Shown here: in pieces, positions 11,546 to 22,586 of the stretch
Numbering within the stretch: the first letter of the stretch is position 1
How the letters are laid out: every line of letters begins with the position of its first letter
Assembly (NCBI GenBank): GCA_963575645.1
Contig: OY754465.1
Span: forward strand, 124,001-188,000
Direction: 5' to 3'
DNA from: Xanthostigma xanthostigma
Lineage: Eukaryota; Arthropoda; Insecta; Raphidioptera; Raphidiidae
DNA length: 64,000 bases
Program-made: the position numbers and the translations under genes
Notes under the pieces: model-generated
What the model was told of the DNA's origin: nothing
Database searches by the model: none
What the model saw: the letters and a program-made list of their open reading frames with translations, nothing else

Positions 11546-12545
11546 TATAGTATATATGACAACAAGGGCATTCCCACATATATTCGGAAAGTCTATATTC
11601 TATAATCTGATTTAGCATCGTCAGAAATAGAAACGTTTATCAAGTTGACAAATGAATCAAATTATTCACTCAAATTGTTAAATCTACAAAATCAATACCA
11701 GGAAGGAGCCCTTGTTTAAAAAGGAAACTAATAACTTAATTAGTAAATACTTTTTGTATCACACAGCCTTAGCGGCATTTGTCATTTTTTATTGTAGATA
11801 GGTATATACTTAGTACGCGTCGTGTATTTTGACACAGTGGTTTAACAAATAAAATTGTTTTTTTCTGTCCTACGTTAAAGCATCTATTTTTTTCTTCATT
11901 TTCGTCGCTTAGTAAACAAACAGTTAATTATACACGCTTTCTACTGCAGTCACAGAATTATACTTGTAAAAGCTGTAAAAGACAGAGTTCTGAGTAATTT
12001 AAATCTAAAAATACAAGAAACCCAGAACCATCACAGAAGAAAGAAAGGAAGAAAAACTATTTTAACTTTAATGTAATTCCCATTGAATTTAGAAAAGCAA
12101 CGGCAACCCAAAGTTGAATGAAAGCCTCCATAGTTCTCTCTTGTACAAAGTTTCCACGTTTGTTCGCCAGCGGGTGGAGGTACGGAAGGTGGATAGGGGC
12201 AAGTCGGGCAGAGGGTGGCCGCGTGTAGTTGTGCGTGACAGGTCACACCGCGAAGTGTCGTTAAAGTAGAGTAAAGTAGGGCGGCCCACGATCACTGGTG
12301 GCAGTGGTGAGTCAACTACATATATATACATACGTATGGTGTGCAAAATCCCGCACAATCCCTGCATACAAGCTTCTATAATTCTGTTAGCGATTATTTC
12401 CTTCTGAATTGAAATGGGAACTCTTAATATTCTGTTTATGACAATCTATACAATTTTCTCATTTGGATTTTCTATTATCACAAAATTCATTATCGATAGC
12501 AGTACATATATACTTGTTTATAAAAGCGCAAGTTACTATATGAAA
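11546..12545. other. Non-coding stretch with a GC-rich patch at 12090-12310
   Basis: The patch ends with GGCAGTG|GTGAGT at about 12305, a possible plus-strand splice donor. The overlapping minus-strand ORFs (12031-12246, 12089-12367) show no domain. It could be an untranslated exon or promoter; the evidence is weak. Confidence 0.3.
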
Positions 12546-13022
12546 TAGTTATTGGCGTAACTAGTAGTCTAAGTCATTCATCGCGCTGACAGGTCATGAC
12601 TTAGCCTACAAGTTGCGCCCATAATTTTATTCAACAATTGCGCGTTATTCATGTTTTAATTATAATGAGATGTTGTAAATATCTATTTATTTCTTTATAA
12701 AAAAAACTGTCAATACTAACAGCACCAAACAGCACAATTCAATGTTTTGGTTTGAGGTTAGCCGGTTATGAATAAACTCCATGTCGAAAACATTCGGCCT
12801 CTCAATTTTAGCCTCAATGGGTAACAACGGAGTTGTTGTTACCTACTATTTCGTTACGACTCAGAAAATAGTTACGTTTATTTTCATTACTCCACAATGG
12901 CCGAGCTAGTAGGAATCTTCATTGAGTTATGACAAGTAATTGTCACCAGTCGGTAAATGGCTATTTAGGGTTCGGTTTTTAGGCATGATAAAACATGAAT
13001 AACGCGCATGAGTTGAATAAAT
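12546..13022 (+). mobile_element. Composite MITE, copy 1
   Basis: Terminal inverted repeats TTTATTCAAC...GCGCGTTATTCATG lie at about 12626-12660 and 12988-13022. To the left sits a 70-bp foldback (GGCGTAACTAGTAGTCTAAG and its inverse). The whole unit recurs almost unchanged in opposite orientation at 55150-55629, including the flanking foldback, so the foldback belongs to the mobile unit or was inserted before it spread. No coding capacity. Confidence 0.75.
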
Positions 13023-13364
13023 GGCATTTATCTTATTTTACTTTATGAACTAGTGTGAAATTGATAATTTTACTACCTCTATACAGACATGAAAAGCTGC
13101 TAAAAAGGGACGTGCTTACCAAAAACTTATTACTAGTTTAAATTATCCGATATTATTAAAAATTATACAACAGACGCTCGTTATCTATACTAAAATATGT
13201 GCGATGAAAAGGATTTTCTATCTGATCAATTACAGTTTTTGAGTAGGGTTAGAATTGAAATTGAACGTTTATTAATTATTCGTAACAGATTATAGTTTAG
13301 ACAATTAAAATAATTCTATTTAATAAAAATCGTTTCAATAGAGCGATCGCATATCAAAACTTAC
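13023..13364. other. AT-rich stretch next to a candidate splice donor
   Basis: No gene recognised. If the exon at 13365-13612 is real, this is the beginning of its first intron. Confidence 0.3.
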
Positions 13365-13612
13365 GGAATAACACACCGCACCGCTGCACGTGACTGCACT
13401 GGCGGGTAGCGGTGGCGGTGGCGAACGGCGATGGTAGACTGTGGCGATGTTGTGAGTGCGGACGCGGAGCAAACTAGTGCGGCACGTGAAATGAGACAAG
13501 CAGAGCAGCCTTTTAGTCTCTGATCGTGAACAGGGTTGGCGCGACCGGAATGTCCGGAATGTCTACCCTCGCTCTCTTTTCCCTCTGCGTTCTCTGTGGC
13601 TTTGGTCAAATG
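13365..13612 (-). other. Candidate non-coding first exon of a minus-strand gene
   Basis: A sharply GC- and CpG-rich 250-nt block in an AT-rich setting. Read on the minus strand, a TATAAAAG box lies about 30 nt upstream of its start and it ends in TATTCC|GTAAGT, a strong 5' splice site (13359-13364). The frame through it is open for 82 codons but the only early start is TTG, and no protein family is recognised, so a 5' UTR exon is the better reading. The rest of the gene would lie below 13365 or outside the window; I could not find it. Confidence 0.45.
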
Positions 13613-13634
13613 TCAGACAGTTCAAACGCCACCA

Positions 13635-13642
13635 CTTTTATA
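13635..13642 (-). promoter_or_regulatory. TATA box of the candidate minus-strand promoter
   Basis: TATAAAAG on the minus strand, about 30 bp upstream of CTGTCTGACATTTG, where transcription could begin. This supports the exon call at 13365-13612. Confidence 0.45.
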
Positions 13643-13981
13643 TTAAATTGTGTGTAATCTGTGCTCACTTTAAAAGACATCGTCACATCCTTCTTGAAGC
13701 TGTTCCAAGCGTTTATTTGTCATATCGTCACTGCTAGTTGATATTCCTCGAGTTTATCCGGGATTTTTTTTTAGGGTCGCATACCAAAATGGTAAAAAAC
13801 ACCAATGTCTATCCGTTCGTTTGAACGGTTGAACTTGAAAACTTGGGTATTTCAGGGACCGATTCACCGCCCCATAAAAAAAGGCTTCAGATGCAGAATC
13901 TCAAGTATCGGCACAGATTTCAAAACCTACGATTTCAATAGAAATATTATGAATAGAACAGAATTTAAAATAAAAAAAAAA

Positions 13982-14228
13982 TTGGTTGTCCGTAAAGTCG
14001 GTTTACGGACGATAGTTTTACGTGATAACGTCATAAAGAAACATTGATGAACTCTCTGACGTCACGCGAGAAGAGAGAGAAATGCGTACAAGCCGACGCT
14101 TGGGCCGATCGTGCCTCTCTATCGCTTATACCGCGCTCTCGCTTGCACGCTCAGGCTCTGGCGGAACGTGACACTTTTTCGTGCGTGCAGTCGGTGTTTC
14201 ATCACTTTATAAGACGTTATCACGTCAA
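13982..14228 (-). mobile_element. F2 family element, copy 3 (short form)
   Basis: Minus orientation, flanked by A/T runs. Both ends are present, from TTGGTTGTCCGTAAAGTCGG to ACGTTATCACGTCAAAA. The middle is unlike the long copies and holds AGAGAGAGAAATGCG and GCTTGGGCCGATCGTG; the latter is shared with copy 5 at 51592. The 67-codon ORF at 14044-14247 lies inside the element. Confidence 0.72.
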
Positions 14229-15092
14229 AAAATATTTAGATATTTAACGGGAAATATCGTTGGAAAAGTTTTGATATTTTTCTTTTCTAATATTTTGTAC
14301 TTTTAATTTATAAAGGAATTGTCCATTCTCTAAGTCATTATTATATAATACGTCACATTGTAATGGCGACGTATTCAGTGAACAGCTGATTGAATGATAT
14401 TTTCAGGTTAAGTTTTCATATTATTTGTACCTACACAAAAAGTTTGAAATAGTGACACAAAAAATGTTTGGTTTGACATAACAATAACCTATGTAGTAAT
14501 ATGAAAATTATAAAAAATCTTACGAATTTTAATAATTTAAGAAATTCGTTAGATACCCTATTTTGTTCAGGCATTTGAATTGTAGTCCCCGAAAGAGTTC
14601 GCGTATAAATGTGACTGTAGTTAAACAAGGACTATTTATTAATTTTCCGTCTGTAATAATTAACGTATGACATTTCTATTTATTATTTTCTTTAGTTTAG
14701 CAAATAAACATCGCTTCAAATACTCGAGTTTTATTTTCACAAAAAAACCTTCTGTTGAACATACTTGTAGTTCAAAGGGCACTTTTGTTTTGAGAGATTG
14801 ATTTATTTGTTTCGTTATTAACAATCAGTCTACTTGTAAAAATATAAAGGAAAATGAAAACAAAAAAGTTTTAAAACAAAAACATACACATCACAAGCTT
14901 ATATTATTACGCTTATTTCTCGAGTCGACTATTTAATTAACACTCGATTTTTAAACGAGTAATACGAGAACTTTTTACACGCTTTATATTAACTTCACTT
15001 GTAAGTTTGTATGTATGTATGTTTGTTTGTAACCTTCGTTTGGACTACAGCAATTGGTTTATTACAGTAGTATAATATGCCAGCACTGTAAC
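14229..15092. other. AT-rich non-coding stretch
   Basis: No gene recognised. Near 14978 there is an ACACGCTTTATATTAA motif followed by GTATGTATGTATG, related to the ends of the FB1 foldback family. Confidence 0.4.
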
Positions 15093-15185
15093 TACAGTGG
15101 TTAGCCGTGCGGTCTGAGGCACGGGTCTTCGCTGACGTCAACTCTCGGAATCACGGGTCGTGGGTTCTAATCCCGTCCACGCCGA
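15093..15185 (+). tRNA. tRNA-like sequence (pseudogene or SINE head)
   Basis: An A-box-like TGGTTAGCCGTGCGG and a B-box-like GGGTTCTAATCCCG are in the right order, and the sequence ends TCCACGCCG. The expected 5' acceptor partner (GGCGTGG) is missing, so it cannot fold as a working tRNA. A related sequence at 43330-43410 has GCGTGG at its 5' end. The long A-to-B box spacing suggests a Leu/Ser-type origin. A decayed tRNA gene or the head of a SINE are both possible. Confidence 0.5.
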
Positions 15186-15244
15186 AAAAAAAATTGTTTT
15201 TTTTCGGCAAAATTTTTGACAATAAATCGAATAAAAAAGTGGAA

Positions 15245-15542
15245 AATAAATATAGTTTAAAAAAAACTAAAAAACACGCTTTATATCAAACTAAAAAGTA
15301 AAAAATATATTTTTTTTAAAATAAGCTTAAAACAAAAATGAATAAAAAATACAAGTATTATTGTGATAAAAGCGTGGGGCGCTCGATGTACGAATATGTG
15401 GAACAAAGCGCCCCACGCTTCTTTCACAATAATACTTGTATTTTTTGTTCATTATTGTTTTAAGCTTATTTTAAAAAAATATTTTTTACTTTTTAGTTCG
15501 ATATAAAGCGTGTTTTTAAGTTTTTTTTAAACTATATTTATT
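15245..15542. repeat. Foldback element FB1, copy 2
   Basis: Inverted arms of about 140 bp around AATATG. Outer ends match FB1 copy 1 (TATAGTTTAAAAAAAACT, AACACGCTTTATATC) and the tip again carries GCGTGGGGCGCT. Between these the arms have an extra segment including AATACAAGTATTATTGTG that copy 1 lacks, so the family varies in the middle while both arms stay matched to each other. Confidence 0.8.
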
Positions 15543-16345
15543 AAATACTGAAGGTTTCATCATTATTTTTTAGCATGCAATTATCTCGCTGCAATATTCG
15601 ACAAGATTAGAGATTATTATATTAACTAAAAATAATCATAAGTTTATCTCTTCTATTAAATTGTTTTTTGAAGCCGGTTACTTCCGAAAAAAGATTTGAG
15701 TTACTCTCAAAGTGCGACAAAAGTAGTTGTACTTCAAAAATACTGAATTAATTAGCCTTTTTGAGAAACTTAAAAATGTTTTAAGTTGAGAAAGCTCAAT
15801 ATAAACTTAGATATTTTTTTTTCGCTTGAAATATTTACATAATAACAGTACAGTACATGGAGAAAAAATATGTATTTTATTTAATGTTAATTTAATATAA
15901 TTTATACAAAAAAAACAGGACAATAATACATTGAACAAATATTAAATTACTTTAAATTTTCAACCATTAGTACTTAAAAAAATAGAAAAATCTCAACGAA
16001 ACGTTGTATGAAAATTAGATGAACATTAAATAAAACCCATATTTTTTTGTCCAAATTCTTATCATGTTATATATTTCTATTTTAGTGTGTAATTATTTAT
16101 GTATCCAAATTTTCCGGCTATGCAAATGAATTACTATTATTGTTATTGTATAGGTACATCTGCAAAACTTTTTTAAACATATGTACTTATAATATGTGTT
16201 GAAAGAAAAATGTATGCAATTGTTTTTAAGCACTCTACAAAAAGCAGCGTGCAGCATAACTGACTAGTCAGTGTCTTCCCTGCCTTACATTTGCAAAAGA
16301 AATTAGACAAGCTCGGTCAAGCAGAAGATTGTTTGGTGTCACAAA
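15543..16345. other. AT-rich non-coding stretch
   Basis: No repeat recognised. If the ORF at 16346 is real, its promoter lies at the right end; ACTAGTCAGTG near 16263 resembles an initiator. Confidence 0.35.
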
Positions 16346-16576
16346 ATGGGCAACACATTCCTTCATCCAGCATTAACTGAAGACGAGACAAGTTTTTTAA
16401 AAAAAAGCAAGCAGAGAAAAATGAAAACTGAGAAGAATAATTTTAAAATAGTGTTACGATTTTCTTTATTAGCATTTTACATTCTATTCTATCTATCTAT
16501 TGCAGTCACGATATTTTTTATCGTTTCTGGAGTGTCAAATAGTGTTGTTATTAGACAGGGGTTTATTTTGATCTGA
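16346..16576 (+). CDS. Candidate small single-pass membrane protein
   Basis: 76 codons from ATG in a good context (ACAAAATGGG) to TGA. The first 35 residues are polar and basic (EDETSFLKKSKQRK). They are followed by one strongly hydrophobic stretch from about residue 37 to 62 (FSLLAFYILFYLSIAVTIFF), then a short tail. Basic residues before the membrane segment predict a cytosolic N terminus. It lies outside any repeat I could define. I do not recognise the family; it could be a first exon, a short peptide gene or chance in AT-rich DNA. No nearby poly(A) signal was seen. Confidence 0.35.
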   Translation: MGNTFLHPALTEDETSFLKKSKQRKMKTEKNNFKIVLRFSLLAFYILFYLSIAVTIFFIVSGVSNSVVIRQGFILI

Positions 16577-19500
16577 CTGAATGAAATTTTATTGTGTTTT
16601 ATTTATCTTCTATTAGCGTTTGTCTGTATGTTCGCGATTTATTTGAATTCACCGTCATATTACGACCGCTATTTTAGGAAACCTAGACTTTATTGATGAA
16701 GGGTATTTTCTTTTTGTTTTTAATTTAGCCGCACCCAGTGTGAAAGGTTTTTTTTTGTACATTATAATGTGACGTATCTTCTCTTTCTGCGCTTTATAAC
16801 TCAATGCGTATGACATGTACTGCAGCGCACGCCGTTGACAATTTGTATTGAGTCAAGTGCATGCAGTTCTGCAATACAATTATATAACTGAATTGAACTT
16901 TGAAGTGCTTTGGTATATTTCGTATATACGAACAGAATTATATATAAAAATTGAATGTTGCACACCAAACATAATTTAAATGTTATGGGAGAGATAGTAC
17001 AACAAAACAACATTTATACAGTAATATTATCTATAAGTAAAAAATTTTTTTTACTGTTTAAAAGTCTACATTTTCCAAAGTATAATAGTCTAAGACAAAA
17101 GCAATTAAGGTTCAAGTTCTAATATGGTGGCAGTAACGGGTATGTCCTTCGGAATAATAGGCACATTTTATTTAAATTTCGAATGAAAAATGCAATTATT
17201 TGTACTAAATCCAATCATTTAAGTTTTCAAATGGACCTCGATAGTTCAAAAATATATCCCATTGACACGTAAATTCAAATACATATATCAGTTCTCGAGC
17301 GTCTATAATCTGTATATTAAATGATAGAATAAATGTGTGGGTATAAATTTAATATCTGAAATTAGATTAAAGATAAATATATTTTCACTGTATTCCGTAC
17401 CTATCTATAATATCATGTGGTGGAGGAACGGGTCTTAAAATTATAATAGTTGCAAAAAATGAATCACTACCTATACAATTATTTTTATGGCAGAACTAAT
17501 AATTGCGTTAGTAGTCAAATAAGTTTCCTGGAAAAAATAAAAAGTCAAATATGTAATAAATTTTCTTATAGCGACCCGTTGCTCACAACATATGATCTGT
17601 TACTTCCACCATATTGAAGAGAAATTCTATTATCGAATTATTTTGTTTTATTACATTTGAGTAACTTAAAAATGAAAAATTGCTATTGAAAATAATGACT
17701 GTCTCAATTTTAGACAAATTCAGGTTAAAATTCATTTTTATTTTCTGCTTGATATGTTAAACAGATTTCGATAGATTATAAGCGAACTACTAATGTCCAT
17801 CCGATATGGGCGGATGTCTTTAGGCTGCACCTACATTTGATTCACATTTCTCTCGATCCGATGTCGGTATTTTCTATTCTATTAAAAAAGTTTAAATTAA
17901 ACAATTCACTAAACGAATGTAAATTTAAGGTTAAATTTTAAAGTAATAATTAATTTTGAAACAAAAAATAAAAACTGATTATTAAAAAAAAATTGCTTTA
18001 ATATCGGCATAGGTTTATAAAACCCCATCCACAAACAAACCACTGCGATTGGTTGAGATACATAAAAGGAGGAAATAGATGTTGCGTTGCGTTGTTGTTT
18101 TACTGAATCTGATTCAATTTAAATGCATTCATTGTATACTTTTATTTTGAACATGTGATAGAAATTTTAGATAGACGGAATAGAAATTGCAAATGCATTT
18201 ATTTTATTATACACTCATCTCCGTGCTCATCATGTCCTCTCCGCAATCCACTTCATGGACTCTAATATTTTTTTAAAGACATTGTTTATCATGTTAAAAA
18301 ATATTTACACTTAATGTTAAAATCTTGATATATATTTACAGTCTAAGCGGTGGACGTAAAAAATGGTTCCGATTGTACAGATTAGAGGAAAAAACTTTCA
18401 GAAAATATGGTACGTATTTTGTCCTGTGAAAGTCTGATTTAGAGTTTTTTTCTTTTTATCAGTATTTTGGTCGGTAAGAACGGCTTAGAAATATATATAT
18501 ATGACTGCCGTCTTAAATAATGATCAAACATAATAGCAACTCTGCTTTCTTTTAAGTAGAAATAATAGGAGTAGGAAGTGAAGAGCCTCACCTCTTACAG
18601 ACTTATGCAGTAAAAATATTGATGAAAGTCTATTCTATTTAGCCCAAAATGATATAGTTATAGTGTCACTGACAAAATAAGGTAAGTTTAATTTTTAATT
18701 ACTATTTTATAGTCGCAGTGGCATCACTAAATATATTATATTAAATCACGAACAGTTCTGAAACAAACCAAGTACAATGTAGAACACAAAAATCGATTTA
18801 TACACAAACATAAAACATAATATATATGTATAAAATAAATACTAATGGATACTGAACTTAATGAAACTTATTTTTGCACAAAAAATAAACGTCACGATCA
18901 AAAATGCTTAACTGAACGAGATGCATTTTGCGAATTGCATGTAATCACGATGATTAAAATCACGACTAGAAATGTAACATGATTTTAAAGTTCTACAATA
19001 TAAAAGTGTGCGATCAGATAAATGGTGACTTTAATGTCATTGAATTAATTATAATTATACAGACTAAGTCAGATAATCTTTGTTGAAATTTCGACGATGA
19101 AAAAAACTGACAGCATGAGAGACCCAAGTAAACAACGAAAAAGTTCAGATTAATTGGTTTTGTATTAATTATTACTAGTTTAGAATGGAACTTTTATTTG
19201 TGTTGACACGCGAAAATAATGTAAATTATATATCAAGCCACGAACAATATTATAGTTAATAATCTGTGGTACCTAAGGTATAATAAAATATGATTCTAAA
19301 ATATCATTATTTGAATATGACTTAATATCCAGTGATTTTTTTAAACAATACCTAACGGTATATCTACTTGAACTGCTTTAATATTTTATTTTTTTCTTTA
19401 ATGGTGTGTTTATTGTAGAATTATATTTGCACCTAATAGTTTTTCCAAAGTTTGCCTACTTCTTACTAATCCCATTTTTCTACTTGCAATTAACTACGAC

Positions 19501-20058
19501 TTGTCAAGTCGTATCCAATATTTGTTAAATACTAGATTTTTCCTTCCTTCTCAAGTCGAATAAATAAAATATAAAAAAATGGAACCCTCTCCAAAAAAGT
19601 CATTAAAAAGAAAAAAATAACATATTTTTAGGTTTAGTGCCGACTTCGAAATGTAATTATTTTTCCCTTTCCAGTGATTTTTTTGGGAGCCGTTCAAATT
19701 TTTTTTATAAAAAGTTTTATATTTCCGTTTTCAGATGTCGATTCATAATATTTTTTTTTGTATTTTATTTATATCTACTTCTTTGTTGATATTTGATTAC
19801 TTATATAAACTACTGAACCGATTTATGTAAAAATTGAACAAGCATAAAAAATATATAAATATACGCAACGACCCTCATTTTTTAAGTTGGTAAAAAATTT
19901 GTAAAGTTTTCACTACGTATTACTCTAGTCGACTCTTAAATTTAGAATTTATTTTGTTAATAACTTATCGACTTATTCTACATTGCAACTAGCAGTGTTT
20001 GAATAAAATATGCTATTATTTATTAAGCATTCTGACTAACTTTAAAATATTCACATAC
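16577..20058. other. Long AT-rich stretch without recognisable genes
   Basis: Apart from a dispersed repeat at 18348-18570 I see nothing that can be named. It ends at the ATAC target site (20055-20058) of the LTR element. Confidence 0.4.
18348..18570 (+). repeat. Dispersed repeat, copy 1
   Basis: Shares GTAAAAAATGGTTCCGA and GTCTTAAATAATGATCAAAC, in the same order and spacing, with 56093-56320. The copies are diverged, so the family is old. Ends and class are not clear. Confidence 0.5.
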
Positions 20059-21122
20059 TGTTACGTTATTATTTTTCTTGTGGGGGTTGGTTGGGTTTTT
20101 AAATAAACAGGTTCGAGCGTTAAAGTTTTAACACGTATAAATTTAATATATAAAACTCAAATGACAAATTATAACAATACACAAAATATATAATGGAAAT
20201 AAACAATAGGTTCAAATGGCTAATTTACTTTCATCGGTCAACAGAGTACTTTTAATTAAATACTCCCATCAGTGCAAATAACGATATTATTTGTACGGTC
20301 ACATTCAATTTTACATAATAATAAAGTTAATGAGTCTAGCGGTCTGAAGAATCCTAAACTCGGGCGGGACTCTAATTATATTTAACTCGAATCTCTAGGT
20401 CATTCCTACGTTGTGTTTTTTTATTAGGTCATTATTTATATCCTCGGCACGGTCATTGAATTTAATACGGTCGTTGCGGTCGTGGGTCGATTTACGCTAA
20501 GGTCTGGAACAGACGAAATCCCGATCATGATCCAGAACCCTCGCGATGGTCAAGCAGTGTGCTATTAGAAGACACCGGGAAACTTATCGGAGCAGACGAC
20601 AACACGATCGTACTTCAATAGTTTCCAGATCTTCGGCAAGCGAGCTGAGAATGAATCCACAAAATGCTGGGATAGACGGAACACGATCGTAAACCAGCAC
20701 TTAAAGGGCTATTCAAAGCTTTCCCCGTTAGACTAGATAGGCCATACTAGAATAGACGGAACACGATCGTAAACTAGCAAGCCACTGAGCCAACAGGGTG
20801 GTCACTGAAAGACAAATTTTTATGCGCACTGTTGCTTGACACCAATAAATGTCGAACCGCAGTAGGTACGACCGCTAATCATTTTTAATAAAAATATTAA
20901 TTAAAAAGGAAATTAATGAGTAGCCATCTATTGGCGGACAACATAATATTAATTACAAAAATATAAGTTCAATTAGACGCGGCGCTAATACGTACTTAAT
21001 ACCGGTCTCTGCTTAACCATAAACGCGTTTGAACACAATTTCGTGTACCTATTACTGTACACGAATATAAAGCAAACTAGATTTTACCGTGATATTAATA
21101 TTATTAAATTAATATCGTTACA
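20059..21122 (-). repeat. 3' LTR of the LTR element
   Basis: Same length and, by eye, same sequence as the 5' LTR. AATAAA on the minus strand at 20420-20425 is a candidate poly(A) signal. The plus strand carries 13 GGTC against one GACC over 1064 bp by my count, mostly within (A/C)GGTCA. Confidence 0.93.
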
Positions 21123-21137
21123 CTCCTCCGGCCCGTG
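21123..21137 (-). promoter_or_regulatory. Polypurine tract
   Basis: On the minus strand GGGCCGGAGGAG directly abuts the 3' LTR start TGTAACG. A purine run at this place primes plus-strand DNA synthesis. It is interrupted by two pyrimidines, so it is a short tract (CGGAGGAG). Confidence 0.7.
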
Positions 21138-21359
21138 TAAAAATACGCGATTATAAGGTCATAGTTATGTGCACCAATGGTCATAAACTTAAATGTAAAA
21201 CAAAAATTGTACTTAGGGCAATCATTTGATCAATTTTCAATATTATTCACTATCGTTCATATGACTAAATATCAAAAATACAAAACAAAATATTTCACTT
21301 CAACGTTTCAAATAAACGTAAATAATCACAGTTCAATGTCCTTAATACTACTATCAACG

Positions 21360-21830
21360 TTCAAATATTTATCTTATCTCTAAATATGGTCCAAATTATT
21401 AATAGTTACAAAAGGTCTGCATTAATAATTTTCAAATACGGGCAAAATAATGAAAGTTCAAAACTTCTGTATTCATCAATACAGTCAAATTTCAAAAAGG
21501 TCAATATTGTATTCTAATATCATTAACACGGTCAAAAAAAAACATTAAACTGAATATTGTGTAATATGATATATTTAATACGGTCAAAAATCATTAACAT
21601 GAATATTGTGCTATGATATATTTAATACGGTCAAAAATCATTAATATGAATATTGTATTAGAATATATCCAACACGGGCAAAGTTAAAAAAAATTAATAC
21701 TATGTCGTGATTTATTTAATACGGTCAAAAAATCATTAATATGAATATTGTATTAAAATATATCAAACATAGTTGAAATTCAACATTTCAATAATCTACA
21801 ACAAAAAAAAGGTATCGTGATATTTCAAAA
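21360..21830. repeat. Degenerate tandem array in the element's 3' untranslated part
   Basis: About five imperfect units of 50-65 bp, each with ACGGTCAAAAATCATTAA and TGAATATTGTATTA or close variants, between the third ORF and the polypurine tract. Each unit carries one GGTC on the plus strand. It may bind a protein as DNA or, as RNA, UGACC-containing repeats. No ORF of the element reaches into it. Confidence 0.7.
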
Positions 21831-21937
21831 TGCGGTCAATGTTCTAAATGTTAATATTGCATTAGGAAATAATCACTATTTATCAAAAAAAACAAAAGTT
21901 CACATACCAAACACTTTAGCTTACTCAGCACAAAACC

Positions 21938-22474
21938 TTAGTCCACTACTTTACACACACTGGGGACAACGCGTCCCATACGGATTTGTCCGTTGGCGGC
22001 CTTCGTGAAACGAATCACGCGTCCATCGGGCAGTACGGTCTTCCTCCTACATCGTCTTCTCAAGGCCGGAGTCCAGGTGGGCAGCGGCGGCACATACGGT
22101 CGCGACGTCGGCGGCGTTGACACTGGCGTTATAGCTGGTTTTAAAGGTGCTGGAGGTTTTATTGGTGGTGGTGTCGATTTGGCGGCTGGCGGCTTTATAG
22201 TCGCCGGAGGCCTCAGTAAAGCCTCTGGAACCGGCGGCGGGATCACACATCGACGTCTCTTAGGGGGTGAGAGGGTCAATTGGATCAACCTCCACGGTAG
22301 CAGTTCCAGTGGTGAACGATCCTCTACTCGCGTTGGCGGCGTTTCGGGGAAGCGTTCCTGCGGTGTTTTGTTGAAGCAGTTGATAGAAGGGCACGGCGAT
22401 AGTGTCGGCGGCGTATCGGGTATGCGCTGTTCATCTTCGAAGGTCGGTACGTCGTCGATGTCCAAGAAGTCCAT
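21938..22474 (-). CDS. Third ORF: proline-rich accessory protein of unknown function
   Basis: 178 residues from an ATG at 22474, about 110 nt downstream of pol. The N-terminal 30 residues are acidic (MDFLDIDDVPTFEDE). The middle is proline-rich with repeated TPPT, PPKRRRC and KPPAP blocks. The C-terminal 50 residues are basic, with LRRRCRRK and a final GRVVPSVCK. It has no signal peptide and no membrane segment, so it is not an envelope protein although it sits where env would be. KRRR and RRRCRRK could be nuclear localisation signals. It would need a spliced or internally initiated mRNA. I do not recognise the family. Confidence 0.72.
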   Translation of the reverse strand: MDFLDIDDVPTFEDEQRIPDTPPTLSPCPSINCFNKTPQERFPETPPTRVEDRSPLELLPWRLIQLTLSPPKRRRCVIPPPVPEALLRPPATIKPPAAKSTPPPIKPPAPLKPAITPVSTPPTSRPYVPPLPTWTPALRRRCRRKTVLPDGRVIRFTKAANGQIRMGRVVPSVCKVVD

Positions 22475-22586
22475 TTTCAACTGAATGAGACTGCTGTTAT
22501 CGCCGGTCTTTTTATAGTCGATGTTACATAAATAATTTTGATCTTAGATTACGCAATTGCGTAATTCATTTTAGTTATTCGTTTAA

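Noticed and set aside
21938-22474. Third ORF as an envelope gene
   Set aside because: No signal peptide, membrane anchor, cleavage-site region or cysteine pattern; proline-rich and basic instead.
21993-22484. 163-codon glycine-rich plus-strand ORF
   Set aside because: Antisense shadow of the proline-rich third ORF of the LTR element.
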